Assembly (NCBI RefSeq): GCF_002288925.2 | Contig: NW_022098066.1 | Location: forward strand, 84,005,867 to 84,069,866 | Reading direction: 5' to 3' | Source: Delphinapterus leucas | Lineage: Eukaryota; Chordata; Mammalia; Artiodactyla; Monodontidae | Length of the DNA: 64,000 nucleotides | Shown here: positions 53,612 to 64,000 of the stretch, piece by piece | How positions within the stretch are numbered: position 1 is the first letter of the stretch | Layout: each line of letters starts with the position of its first letter | Position numbers and translations under genes: made by a program | The notes under the pieces: generated by a model | What the model was told of the DNA's origin: nothing | What the model saw: the letters and a program-made list of their open reading frames with translations, nothing else | Databases searched by the model: none

Positions 53612-53825
53612 ATTTTGCTGTGCTGTTCAATATGACAGTCACTAGTCACAGGGAGCTAACTAAATTTAAAATAAACAGAAATAAAAATTCAGTTCATCAG
53701 GAAGAGTAGCCACATTTCAGAGCTCACTAGTCACATGTGGATAGTGGCTACCGTATTAGGGCAAATATAGAATGTTTCCATCATTATAGAAAGTTCTGTT
53801 GGCCAGTGCTGGATTTGAGGTATTA
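53612..53825 (+). mobile_element. Non-autonomous DNA transposon remnant (MER type)
   Basis: Contains gctgttcaatatgacagtca, the stretch cacatgtggatagtggctac and tagaaagttctgttggccag, the same family as the copy near 11.6 kb. Confidence 0.5.
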
Positions 53826-55234
53826 GGGTATCAGGAGGAGGTGCATATGTTCTGGCCCTTCAAGGATCAAATCTCTATCAGACCTTGGGTGTAAGTTATC
53901 TACCCTCTCCATCCCCTTCTCATATCACGTACCAGTAGCCAGGCTGTATACACAAACAACCAGGCTTTTGTGCTCCATGGTCTCTCCATCTCTTTGTCCT
54001 GCCCTCTGGCCTGCTCTTGTCCTTGCTCTATCCCTCCAGTCCCTGCAAAACAAGCTCCAGAAAAACTTTTCCATCAACTTTGACTTAGTTTTCTGGTCAC
54101 AGAGTTGAAAAAGGGCGGAGGCACTAAATTCTTGAACAGGTAAGAAAAGGAGGCAGAGGTGAGAGTAAAGGTCACAGTCACCATGGCAGCAGAGCTAGAG
54201 ATTGACACCTTGGTAAAAAAAAAAACGACAACGGCCAGTAGAGAGCAAAAGAGCTACTGAGAATGAAAGATAGATGCAGACAAAGATTGAAGTGGAAAAG
54301 AATCTTTTCAATCCTACTTTCTGTTCAATTTACATTGATTTTATGAAATTCCAGGAGCCTGAGGTCTGCAATTACTATGTGGAGGTCCATAGAAAAGCCA
54401 ACCCCCAAATAAGGGCTAGGACTAGATTTGTCTGCAGATTTAAATGAACCAGAAATCAGAACGTACGCTAACCTCTGCCATCTCGGGGTTTCTCATCACT
54501 AGTCACTCCTTTCGGAATAAAAATCATTTCAATTAGAGGTGGAATTGCGCCATCAATCTGTTATTACTGTACAAGGAAGTAACAGAAACTGCTGAAGCAT
54601 ATCATAAGGAATGAGGGTTGGTTTGAATATTCAGCAAACATTTACTACGTTACGATCATGTACTTGGATACGAACTGTAATGGGAGCTGCAGAGATAAAA
54701 AAACGGTAGCTGCATTCAAATAACTCGATGGTCATAACTCTAAATCCTTATGTCCTGTATTATGTCTTCCTGCATATAAACCAGGCTTATACTGGGAAGA
54801 AACTATGATGAAACCAAATTATGAAAAAGACCCATAACCTTTTCCTTCCAAATCCCCTCACAAACTTCATTTCCCTGTATTTCAAGAGCTCATTAAACAA
54901 AACAAAAATCAAAGCTTCATGCACTCCAAAGTTGAAGGAATTTAGTAATGATTAACTATAGATGTAGAAAACTAGCTTGGACCACCAGAAGATCCCACTA
55001 CAGTTCTTTAGTGAATTCGACAAAAGACAATGTAGCTCAAATTCCTTCCCTTGTCACCCCACCAACCCGCATTCTGACTATATTCATTACGGTCAATAGG
55101 AAATGGTTTCTCTACAAGGTTTCCAACAATGTGAATTGTGAAGTAGGGGGAAAGCTCCTTTGGGCACATTTTCTTTCTAATAACGTCTTCAACACCATCT
55201 CAGAGACCAGAAAACAAACTTTTTTGCCATTAAA
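53826..55234. other. Intergenic DNA downstream of TXNIP: nothing recognised
   Basis: No known repeat or coding signature seen. A 151-codon ORF at 54948-55403 has no recognisable domain, runs into the antisense of the TXNIP 3' UTR and is probably chance. Confidence 0.45.
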
Positions 55235-56643
55235 AAAAACTTTATTTTATTTTTTACAAAGAATACCCCCACCTGGGGTGAAAAAATATATCTGGTTAAG
55301 TACAAAATATAGTTTTTGTCATACAAAAAGATATACAATTAAAAAACAACAGAAGAATGAAACCACCTTCAGCCCACATACTTTCTCAGGAAAGGGAAGA
55401 TAGAGCTCAGTGCTCTGACACAGGACAGTGAACAAAGTGCTAAGGCTGAGGGAGACTGAGCAAGTGCTAGAGGCTGCAGTGAGAGAGGGGCTGTCAACAT
55501 CCCTGTCTCCTAACACTGGGCAGGAAGGGAGCCCGCACAGCTTTTGTGAAGACCTGCCCTCTAGTTTCTCATGGCAACATCTGTATGCTCTGATCACAGT
55601 GTTGGGGCATTTTGATTTAGAGTTCCTCCTTGGGTTTGGAGAAGTCACAGTGGGCAAGGCTGATAGCAGCAACCCTTCTCATATAGTTAAGAGTGTCAGA
55701 ATTGCAGAATTCTGTACACTGGGACAAAGTCTCAAAAGCAGTAACACTTTTTTTTTTTTTGTCATTGTGCTTACCCCTAGAGACATAGTAGACCAGTTTT
55801 AGCTTACACTTGAGAAAGGAAAAAAATCCCAAATTTGACACAAACTAAAGTGCTAAGAACATCACCTCAGAATCAATTCCAAGGAGTCACATGAAAAGAA
55901 AAACACATTCTCCCACGTGAAAATGTTTGCCAACAGGAGAACACAGTGCAATAGGCTCTAAAAATGGCTTTTAAGACCTTTGGTGGGGTACAGTTACTAC
56001 CGCTTTATACCTGATTAAAGTACTTTCTGAACAAAGACAACCTTTGAGCTTCTTCCCTTTAATCCACGTGGGAAGCTCACTCCAAAGTCCAAACCAAATC
56101 AGCTCTGGAGGGATTTTTTTTTTTCTATAAGTGTACAAACAAAGGGGAACAACGATTTTAAGAACATCCTTTTCCCAAAGTTTTGGCCGTGATTTTTTTC
56201 CTTTTCATTTTCCTGGTTTGCTAAATTGGCTCTCCTCTACACGGCAGAGGTTCAAGATCTATTGTTATACCAATCTATAATCCCCTCCATAAAACACTGG
56301 GAAGACCATGCCAGGAGGCCATTTCTACCCCTTATTCAAAACTACTGAAAATGCCTCAATTTTCAAAGAGATTTAAGAAAATGGGATTGGCCTGAATTTT
56401 TCTAGTATGTTTTTAAACCCATCCAGCAAAATACCCCGTATCACATCTCACTGGCTGAGGACGAGTGTGCACCCATTAAAGCCCAGGAGATTGCATGCTG
56501 ATCACCTCCTACACTGGAGAGTCAGAGGCTGGGGTGGACCGGTACCCCACTGTAGAGACTGCTGAGTCTCTAAAAAAGTACGAGTCCGGGAAGAGAGACG
56601 AAAAGAAACAAGTAGGTACAGCTGCTTCTTTTCTTCCACATGC
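55235..56643 (-). other. TXNIP: TXNIP 3' UTR
   Basis: About 1.4 kb of A/T-rich DNA after the TXNIP stop. Two overlapping minus-strand AATAAA signals (plus tttatt near 55240-55250, in aactttattttatttttt) mark the likely end. The length suits the known mRNA of roughly 2.9 kb. T-rich tracts near 55750 and 56120 (A-rich in the transcript) and several ATTT-type elements fit an unstable, regulated message, but I did not map specific sites. Confidence 0.75.
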
Positions 56644-59142
56644 TCACTGCACATTGTTGTTGAGGATGCAGGGATCCACCTGGGAGGAAGAAAGAAAACA
56701 TTTTAGTTTGGGTGAGAACTAAAAGAACAACCCAGTTTAGCAATTCCTCCAAGTCAACTTCCTATAGTAGGCTTAGGGCAAATGTAGTGGTAAAATGACA
56801 ATTCTCACCTCAGTGTAAGTAGGTGGTGGCATGAACTTGAACTCAGGAGCATACATAAAAATAGGGCTGTCTTGAGAACCATCTGTGTCATCTAGCAGAG
56901 GAGTAGTGGGACTCTCCAATCGGTGATCTTCAGGAATGATATCCATATAGCAAGGAGGAGCTAGAGAGAGAAAGTATGGGGATAAGAAGCCTGGCCAAGG
57001 AATGCTTGACCATCACCAATTTTACAAACCCAAGCAGGCCAGAGAGGAAGAACAGACATTAGGTCTAGCTCACCTTCTGGGGTATCGGGGATGTTTAGAT
57101 CTACCCAACTCATCTCAGAACTGGTTCGGCTGGCCATGCTGGATGTCCGGCTACTGAGGCCTGACCTGCTGCCAATTACCAGGGGCAGGTCAAGAATGAC
57201 TTTCTTGGAGCCAGGGACGCTAACATAGATCTAGAAAAGAAGACGGTGGTTTGTTAGACTGGAGATCTGGAGAAAACACCACTATTGTTCTGACAGATGA
57301 ACAATTTCTCTCTCCAGCCCCACCCACTCACCAGTAAGGAGTATTCAACTCGAAGGATGTTGCAGCCCAAGATAGAAGGCCTGATCTTCTGCACCCGAAG
57401 GCTCTTGCCACGCCATGATGCACAAGTTCCTGAGATGATATGATTGCCTCTGACCGATGACAACTTCTGCGTCAGCATCTTGGTTTGGCCATTGGCAAGG
57501 TAAGTGTGGCGGGCAACAATGGCAGCTTTGGGGACCACGATGCGGGAACTCGTATTCTCAAAGTCAGCATGGATGTTAATCTCATCACCTAGCAACGAGA
57601 AAGATGAAAACTGATGCTTAGTACAGTTGATGACTTTTCATCTGTCCCTGTCTCCTGCCCTCACCCCCAAACCCACAGTTCCTGTTTTAATACTCTCCCA
57701 TTTTAAGCACTAGATCCTTACCTTCACAGAAGCCTTTTCTGTCTATTTGGGCAGAGACAGACACCCGCCCATCAGGAATAAACATGCAGGAAACTTTCTT
57801 CTCCTTTTTAGCAGACACAGGTGCCTATGTAGAATGGAGAAGAAAAACGTGTTTTGAGAATTCCTAGAGATCCTTTCTCTGCTTCTCTTTCCTTGCCACT
57901 GCTAATTTAGAATAGGCAGCTTTCCCTCCCACCCTGATGACTTAGGACTTGATTCCCTGAGGGGCTTCACTCTAATGCCCTAGACACTTGACTTATTATC
58001 CCTGAAATCCAGAAAAATAGAATCTTAAAATGAACCTCACCAGTAAATCAGGAGTATTGACATCCACTAGATCCATCACTTCAAAGTTTTTCTTTGTCTC
58101 CTGAGTTGGGTGGCTGGGGCGATCAAGAAAAGCCTTCACCCAGTAGTCTACACACCCATATTTTCCTTTGAAAGATGTTCCCAGAGGCCTTTATCAAGAA
58201 AGAAGAAACAATTAATTTAAAAATGCTCTCCAAGAAGAGTAAGTGATCAAAGGAGGGGAAGATAAGTCCACAGATGCATTTAGCTGATACATACCCCTGA
58301 GGAAGCTCAAAGCCAAACTTGTATTCATATTTGTTTCCAGGTCTCATGATCACCATCTCATTCTCACCTGAAGGGAGAGAAAAGTGAGTAGCCATTAGGT
58401 TTCTTGTTACACTTAAAATGCATCTGTGCGATATGGAATTCTTGGGCAGCATATAAGAGTATTGTAGAACCCCCATTTTCATCCCTTATGTTCTTAAACG
58501 AGAGATTCTGATGCATTTCATTGGGCCAAAAAGTTGCAAAGCCCTGCAGTGCTCAAAAAGGCTCAACCAGGACACTTAAGCTACTATCATCTCAAACAGG
58601 AAGCAAACAGAATAAACAAGTTACGCACACAGAAAATCTTTCAATAGCTAAGGCAACATCCCTCAGGATCACCTACAGAACACAGCACCATAAGAAACTG
58701 CACACATCACCCTTTTTTGGGTGGGGGGTGGGAGGAGTTTGCAAGTTAAAACTAAAAAAGATAAGGAAGCCACACAAAATGCAAACCACACAACCTGAGC
58801 AACTTAGAATCTACACTGTAGGCTCCATTTATTCGTATCAATTCTCTTCTCGAATCAGCTTTCACCTTCCAGCAAACAGCTGGGTCACTCACCTGTTGGC
58901 TGGTCGTCCAGGAGAAGCGTGTCTTCGTAGCGCAGGTAGTTCAATGTCTGTTTGCACTGTTGGGATCCCTGCATCCACAGGACCTTGGCCATTCCGCAAG
59001 CCAGGATCCTGACAGCTTTGACTCCAGTGACTTCACACACCTCCACTATCACCCGGCCAGCCACCTTCTCCCCACTGCCGTACACCTTTTCGGGGTCGTT
59101 AAAGACCACCTCGAAAGACTTGATCTTCTTGAACATCACCAT
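56644..59142 (-). CDS. TXNIP: TXNIP, thioredoxin-interacting alpha-arrestin; 8 coding exons, 391 aa
   Basis: TXNIP binds and inhibits reduced thioredoxin and drives endocytosis of glucose transporters. Coding exons (minus): 59142-58893, 58367-58295, 58188-58041, 57824-57722, 57588-57332, 57230-57074, 56960-56809 and 56679-56644. Lengths 250, 73, 148, 103, 257, 157, 152 and 36 total 1176 nt, 391 aa plus TGA, equal to human. All splice ends are GT/AG and frame is kept. Arrestin N- and C-domains occupy about residues 8-150 and 175-300. Visible functional residues: Cys63 (GSQQC) and Cys247 (SGTC), which pair with thioredoxin; Ser308 in SSRTSSMAS, the AMPK site; and the PPxY motifs PPCY (331-334) and PPTY (375-378) that recruit ITCH-type ubiquitin ligases. 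The protein begins MVMFKKIKSFEVVF. Everything needed for function is present. Confidence 0.98.
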
Positions 59143-59409
59143 AACTGGGCTGGGTTGGCTTAAGAGTTAAAAACGAGGGAGGAAAAACAGAACCCCAAAT
59201 CAAAGGACCCTTAGCAATAAGTTAAAATTATTTCACTCTTCAATCCTCTACTAAATTTTCGATAAGATGCCCACAGAAATTGTAAGCTGCGGCTTAGGCC
59301 AAGGGATTTCAAGAGAAAAATAAACCCGTCCTTTTCTTTCTTTCCTCCAACAGCTGGAAGAGAGCCCCGGATCTCCGCGGAAAGGCTAAAAGTACACCGC
59401 CTGAAGAGA

Positions 59410-59570
59410 CGAAAGGAGAGTTACAACTAAGAGCCGGAAACTGCTCTATATAGTAGCCCGGCAGGCAGGGCCACGCGAGCGCTGGCCTGGAGGCTCGTGC
59501 TGCCCTCGTGCACAGCCCTCCCATTGGCTGCCTGTTCCTTGTTTACCAGGAGCCCGACCAATCAGTGAGG
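59410..59570 (-). promoter_or_regulatory. TXNIP: TXNIP core promoter with carbohydrate response element
   Basis: In gene orientation the order is: inverted CCAAT (ATTGG, plus ccaat at 59558-59562), forkhead-type GTAAACA (59540-59546), CCAAT (59523-59527), the carbohydrate response element CACGAG-GGCAG-CACGAG (59494-59510), and a TATA-like TATATAG (about 59446-59453). A start near 59420 gives a 5' UTR of about 280 bases. The ChoRE, two E-boxes five bases apart, is the known binding site of MondoA/ChREBP with Mlx, and NF-Y binds flanking CCAAT boxes in human. Motifs are read directly; factor binding is established knowledge from human. Confidence 0.88.
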
Positions 59571-59650
59571 CCGCAGCAGCGCGTGGACACAGTGTGCTCC
59601 TGGCGGGGAAAATAGTTGTTGTGCATCGCTGCAGGGCCAGGAGGAGGGGG

Positions 59651-59684
59651 CGGAGGGGCTGTGGGGCGGAGGGGCTGTGGGGCG
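59651..59684. repeat. Tandem 16-bp GC-rich repeat upstream of TXNIP
   Basis: Two perfect head-to-tail copies of cggaggggctgtgggg (59651-59666, 59667-59682) followed by the start of a third. Each unit carries a GC-box-like core, so Sp1/KLF-type binding about 230 bases upstream of the inferred start is plausible. Confidence 0.8.
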
Positions 59685-61172
59685 GCTTCCCTTGGGCCCA
59701 AAGGAAGGAGGGCTTCGCTGCCCGTAAAATTTATCAGAGGCCAGAGTCCTTCGAAGGATACTTTTGGGGTGCCAGCGATGTTTTGAGGTAAAAGGAAAAT
59801 GTGCTTATGAGGGAATTTCGTGACTAGCCTCAGCCAATGCAATTAATTTAGAGGCAACTGTTTATTTCCGACTCACAAATCGCAAGTCGTGTGAAAAACA
59901 ATCCGAGTTCCGGAATAATTTAGGATCGGGGCGGAGGACAGGGAGTGCCGCTGTTACTGTTCAGGAACATCCCCTTTGTCCTTCTGTTGCCCCGCACCTC
60001 TTAAAAACCAACAAACAACACCCCACCCCACCCCCTAAAAAACCTGCTGTGTGGGAAGGAAAAGAGAGCTTGTCACAAAATTTTAACCTCTCTTTAGCGC
60101 TCACAGGAAAGCGAGTATCTGGGACTGATCCGCCTTCTCCCTCCCTTTCTAGCCCCCGGGCGCGGGGCTGTGTGCCTCAGCCCATGCGCCCTTCACTCTG
60201 TTCTTGGGACCGGAAACAATGCGGGCGTGTCCACATCCTCTTGCTTATCCCCTCATCTCTTCAGTCTCTAACTGCAAAGTTGGGGGGCGCTTTATGTTCC
60301 GCCAGTTACCTCATTACCTCTTCAGTAAAGTGTGTTTTTTAGGCTCTAATTATCTCTCACTCCCCGCTTCTCCAGGAAAGGAAAAAAAAAAAAAAGGGGC
60401 TTCCCTTTTTTCCCCCCCCCCCCCCACCGTTACTTTAACTCTTTCTTGTCTTCGTCCGCTCTCCAACTTACGAAGTCAAAGGTACATCCCTAAATCTGCT
60501 GCCTGTGTTCCTCACAGCCTTCAAATTAGTTAAAAGCAAGAAAGTTCTCTTGTTTGTAACCAAAGTGTCCGAGGAAAGATGGCCGTATTCCTGTTTGAAA
60601 GAAGCATTCCCCTGTCTTTGAAAAGTTTTTCATTTTTTGTTGTGTTTTGTTTTTTTCCCTAAGCTGTTTAGAAATTGTTGAGAAAGGGAAGAGAAAACAG
60701 AAGGATCACTAGCACACTATATATTCATGCTAAAAGAAGCCTTGACTCTTCGTCCTGTGTTGTCATTTGTCTCTCTGTCAGATGGGCTTTTCCTTAGCTG
60801 GCCATGAGATGCCTTAGGAACCGACTCCTGAGAAATTTTTCATACATGCAATAAGAAAAACTTGTGTGCAGAGATACAGGGATTCTTCTCCCTTGTCTTT
60901 GATTCCTGATTCCCTCCCATTTGTTGGGGAATCAGGAGATGACTTCATTTCTTGTGCTGGAAAGAGAAAGACAGTGTTCCCAAGATTGAGATGGGGAAGT
61001 AAATAAGAAGCATTAGAACATCCAGAAATCCTACCCTCCCAGCAAAAAGACGGCTATTCAATGCTGTGAAATATCCTTTTTCCTTCCTCACACACCCTAA
61101 CTGGGTTGACACTCTAAGGCTAACAAGTTACAACTCAACCCCACCATCAAGCAAGCTCAAAATTCAGGCATC
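59685..61172. other. TXNIP upstream region
   Basis: CpG-moderate DNA to about 60250, then A/T-rich. Contains a homopolymer A run (about 60377-60394) and a C run (about 60410-60426). No gene seen; HJV is expected further right, outside the window. Confidence 0.5.
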
Positions 61173-61185
61173 AAGACTACTGGAA

Positions 61186-61400
61186 GGGCTTCCCTGGTGG
61201 CGCAGTGGTTGAGAGTCCGCCTGCCGATGCAGGGGACGCGGGTTCGTGCCCCGGTCCGGGAAGATCCCACATGTCGCGAAGCGGCTGGGCCCGTGAGCCA
61301 TGGCCACTGAGCCAGCGCTTCCGGAGCCTGTGCTCCGCAACGGGAGAGGCCACAACAGTGAGAGGCCCGCGTACTGCAAAAAAAAAAAAAAAAAAAAAAA
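61186..61400 (+). mobile_element. CHR-2 SINE, full length, with 13-bp TSD and pure poly(A)
   Basis: Head cttccctggtggcgcagtgg, intact B-box region gggttcgtgcccc, CHR-2 body and a pure A tail of about 23. Perfect duplication aagactactggaa at 61173-61185 and 61400-61412. The clean tail and duplication make it the youngest-looking insertion in the window. Confidence 0.97.
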
Positions 61401-61412
61401 AGACTACTGGAA

Positions 61413-62689
61413 AACACACACACACACGCACAGCACCAACCCCCAGGAACAAAAAAGGGAACATGTTGATCCTTAGGGTGTGTGGGTTTGAGGCAGCACC
61501 CTGTTCAAGAAAGTTAAGCAATAAGGCCTGAGTTATTTTCAGTTGGTCAACAGTACTGATTGAGTTATCTGGAGCAGGGAAGGTGGGACTCTCATTAAAG
61601 TAATTTTAAAATTTTGAATTGTAGCTTCTGAGAGAATTTTTAGCTTGATAGATACGAAAGTACATAAATACAAAATATCAAGATGTTTACAAAGAAATAC
61701 ATGAATCAATATTGTTAAACAGTGTGTGATGTGTAACTACATAAATTTTGAGGGACTGAGAGGAGAGGTGAGTGTAATAGACCAGGGTGGTGTTGATTTG
61801 GGACATCTTAGAGAAAAGGGAATGCTGATATTTATTTGGGCTCATCTGTGAACTTCTGACTTTAAAAAAACCCATAATACCATTCCCTTTTGCTCTAAGT
61901 TCCTCTCTTGGGCTCCAGTTTCTTCTTTCCCGTTCAAAACTTGGTACAGACCACTTGTTTGCGCTGTGCTACGACTGGGTTCCCTTAAATGCCAAAAACC
62001 TATTTCACTTTGGCAGCAGCTGCTGCCTACCAGGCCTGTAGCCAAAGCATGTTCTGAAATGGAGTCCCCCCTGGCAGAGTTGTTTACAACCTTTCACCTT
62101 ATAACCTGGTATTCTGATGAAAATGTGCCTTCTGATTCTTCTTTCTCAGTTCCTGTGCCAAAGAAGAAAAAATCTTGTAAACTGCTGTCCTGAAAACAGA
62201 GTACAAACATTTGTGGGGTGCAAGAGGGCAGGTCCAGTAAGGAACAGCAAAGGAGGGCTAAGTCCAGTTTTGCAAATTAGATCATCTTTACCTGCTCCTT
62301 CCCCACCCTCTTCAATCCCAGTGCCAATAGGAAACCAAGTGGTGATTGTTGTTTGCTTTACAGGAGGTGGTTGAGTAAAGCCAAATCGTTCATGAAGAGA
62401 AGTGCCCTCAGTGCTCAACTGCCAATCAGAAACAAGGAGCTGGTTGCATTTCTCTTTTTTTTAACCTCTGGTGTGATAAACATTTAGGACTCTAAAGACT
62501 CAGGTTTCCTAATAATCCCTTCTTTTTTCCTTTTAATTGCTACTGTCATCTCCACTCTGTAAAATTCCCTTTTACTCTTATCTTTTCCATTCTCCTCTAG
62601 GGAATATTATTTTAAAGACAAATAAAGGGAGTGTGGCATTTGAGGCTGACCAACTTTGCGTATGCCTCCAAGTCATAGATAACTGAGAA
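61413..62689. other. Unannotated upstream DNA
   Basis: A short (ca)n follows the CHR-2 duplication (61414-61430). No gene, clear repeat or promoter signature seen in the remainder. Confidence 0.45.
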
Positions 62690-63230
62690 CTTAGAGTTCA
62701 AAGTGACTTTTTGGCTATTTATTGAGCACCTATAATGGACCAGTTCCTTTACATAATTAGCTCAATAATATTTTATTTATCCTTTTAATCTTGTTTAATC
62801 TTGTTTAATCTTGTTTAATCTGTCATCTTGTTTCAGAAAGGATTTAGGGTAGATTATTTCATTTAATTCTCACAATAACCCTGTGACTCAGGGTTGATGA
62901 AGTCAGGCTCAGAGGGTTAAGTAATTTGCCTGCAGTCACAGATTTTGTAAATAGAGCAAGATGTTGAACCCAGACCTGTCTATATGTACCCTTTCTAATG
63001 TGTTGTCCTGCCTCTCAGTGCTTTAACACACGGTATCCTGTTTGATCTTCACTGTAAAGGATTCAAGCAAGACTCATAAAATGTTAGAGTTAAAGGGGAC
63101 TCTAGCAGTCTTTTTTTAAAAAGACTATTCCCTTATTTTAGTTAAGTGACTTGCCCTAGGACATACAGCTAGTAACTGGTGGAGCCACTCTCCAAACCCA
63201 GGATTCTTAATACTTAATCTAGAGTCTTAT
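62690..63230. mobile_element. MIR/L2 debris with a 10-bp tandem repeat
   Basis: MIR-type phrases at 62860-62960 (aattctcacaataaccctgt) and 63140-63190 (gacttgccctaggacataca). Within it ttgtttaatc is repeated three times plus a partial at 62787-62820. Confidence 0.55.
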
Positions 63231-63294
63231 CTCTAGTTTGCTTTGTAAGGGTTCTTGTTTTTCAGTTTAGCTTTAATTATCAAAAAATACTTCA

Positions 63295-63635
63295 TCTGAA
63301 CGGATTGGTGGTTGCCGGGGTTTGGGGGGTGGGCGAAATGGGTGAAGGGAGTCAAAAGGTATAAACTTCTAGTCATAAATAAGTCATGGGGATGTAATGT
63401 ACAGCATGGCAACCATAGTTAATAATACTGTATTGCATATGTGCAAGTTGCTAAGAGGGTACATCTTAAAAGTTCTCATCACGAGAAAAAAATTCTGTAA
63501 CTATATATGGTGACATGTTAACTAGACTAACTGTAGTGATCATTTTGCAACATATTCAAATATCCAATCATTATGTTGTACACTTGAAACTAATATAATG
63601 TTGTATGGCAATTATACCTCAATTTAAAAAACCCC
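63295..63635 (+). mobile_element. L1 3' end
   Basis: Reads gattggtggttgccggggtt, then catggggatgtaatgtacag, attatgttgtacacttgaaa and ctaatataatgttgta, the recognisable 3' terminal segment of a mammalian L1, ending in an A-rich run. Confidence 0.75.
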
Positions 63636-64000
63636 TCATCTGGAAGCCCACATTTCGTGTTTATTGGGGTCTGTTTTTCTACTATGTTGAGGAAGGAATG
63701 GAGATGTAGAAGTTGTCCAACTTCAGGGAAAGATGGGGAGAGGAGGTAAGTTAATTTGTTCAGAACTACTGCAGACATATTTCTTAAAGTTGCCTTATTA
63801 TATAAAAAAATTGTTTCCCCCTCTCATGCTATCACCCATATATTTTCTTTCCTTTACTGTCAAATTTCTTAAGAGAGTAACTTATACCAGCTTTCTCTGT
63901 TGGCTAAACTTGTCCCTTTGTAGTTTCGCTTCTGCTAACACTGAAATGCCTTTCTTAAAGTTTTCCAGAGGAAACCAGAGTAGTTTCTTAGGCCTTATTT

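Noticed and set aside
54948..55403. 151-codon ORF near the TXNIP 3' end
   Set aside because: Low-complexity peptide, no domain, and it overlaps the antisense of the TXNIP poly(A) region.

Overview
This is a mammalian nuclear window, most likely from a cetacean. The main evidence is at least eight tRNA-Glu-derived CHR-type SINEs (heads reading like CTTCCCTGGTGGCGCAGTGG), several with intact target-site duplications and A-rich tails. CHR SINEs belong to Cetartiodactyla, and the long CHR-2 form seen at 7.75 kb and 61.19 kb is typical of whales and dolphins. I saw no ruminant BovB or Bov-tA elements. The five protein genes match human 1q21.1 (the TAR-syndrome interval) in reverse order and orientation. 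All coordinates were read by eye from the sequence.

Layout, left to right. (1) 1.5-5.15 kb: RBM8A (minus, 6 coding exons, 174 aa), with a wreck of the type II GnRH receptor gene GNRHR2 running antisense through its 3' UTR. (2) 5.15-8.2 kb: intergenic; CpG-rich RBM8A promoter, two SINEs, an L2 remnant. (3) About 8.2-27.9 kb: LIX1L (minus, 6 exons, 337 aa), with repeat-rich introns that include a short TSD-flanked retrocopy of an unidentified mRNA 3' end. (4) 29.2-32.4 kb: ANKRD34A (minus, single coding exon of 496 codons, upstream non-coding exon, TATA-like promoter). (5) 34.3-43.98 kb: POLR3GL (plus, 218 aa), whose first intron holds a rearranged inverted duplication and old L1 pieces. (6) 44-55.2 kb: tail-to-tail intergenic DNA with an LTR split by a SINE, a KRAB-domain retropseudogene and a DNA-transposon remnant. 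(7) 55.2-59.43 kb: TXNIP (minus, 8 exons, 391 aa) with a textbook glucose-responsive promoter. (8) 59.6-64 kb: upstream DNA with a young CHR-2 SINE, MIR/L2 debris and an L1 3' end.

The genes are not an operon; they are independent loci kept in conserved synteny. RBM8A is an exon-junction-complex core protein, LIX1L a putative RNA-binding protein, ANKRD34A an ankyrin-repeat protein, POLR3GL an RNA polymerase III subunit, and TXNIP an alpha-arrestin that restrains thioredoxin and glucose uptake. In every multi-exon gene the exon joins keep frame and the total length equals the human protein length as I know it, so all five look intact. The only clearly dead locus of known identity is GNRHR2. 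I found no new enzymatic or defence system. The points most worth checking are the GNRHR2 lesions, the TSD-flanked retrocopy, the KRAB retropseudogene and the inverted duplication.
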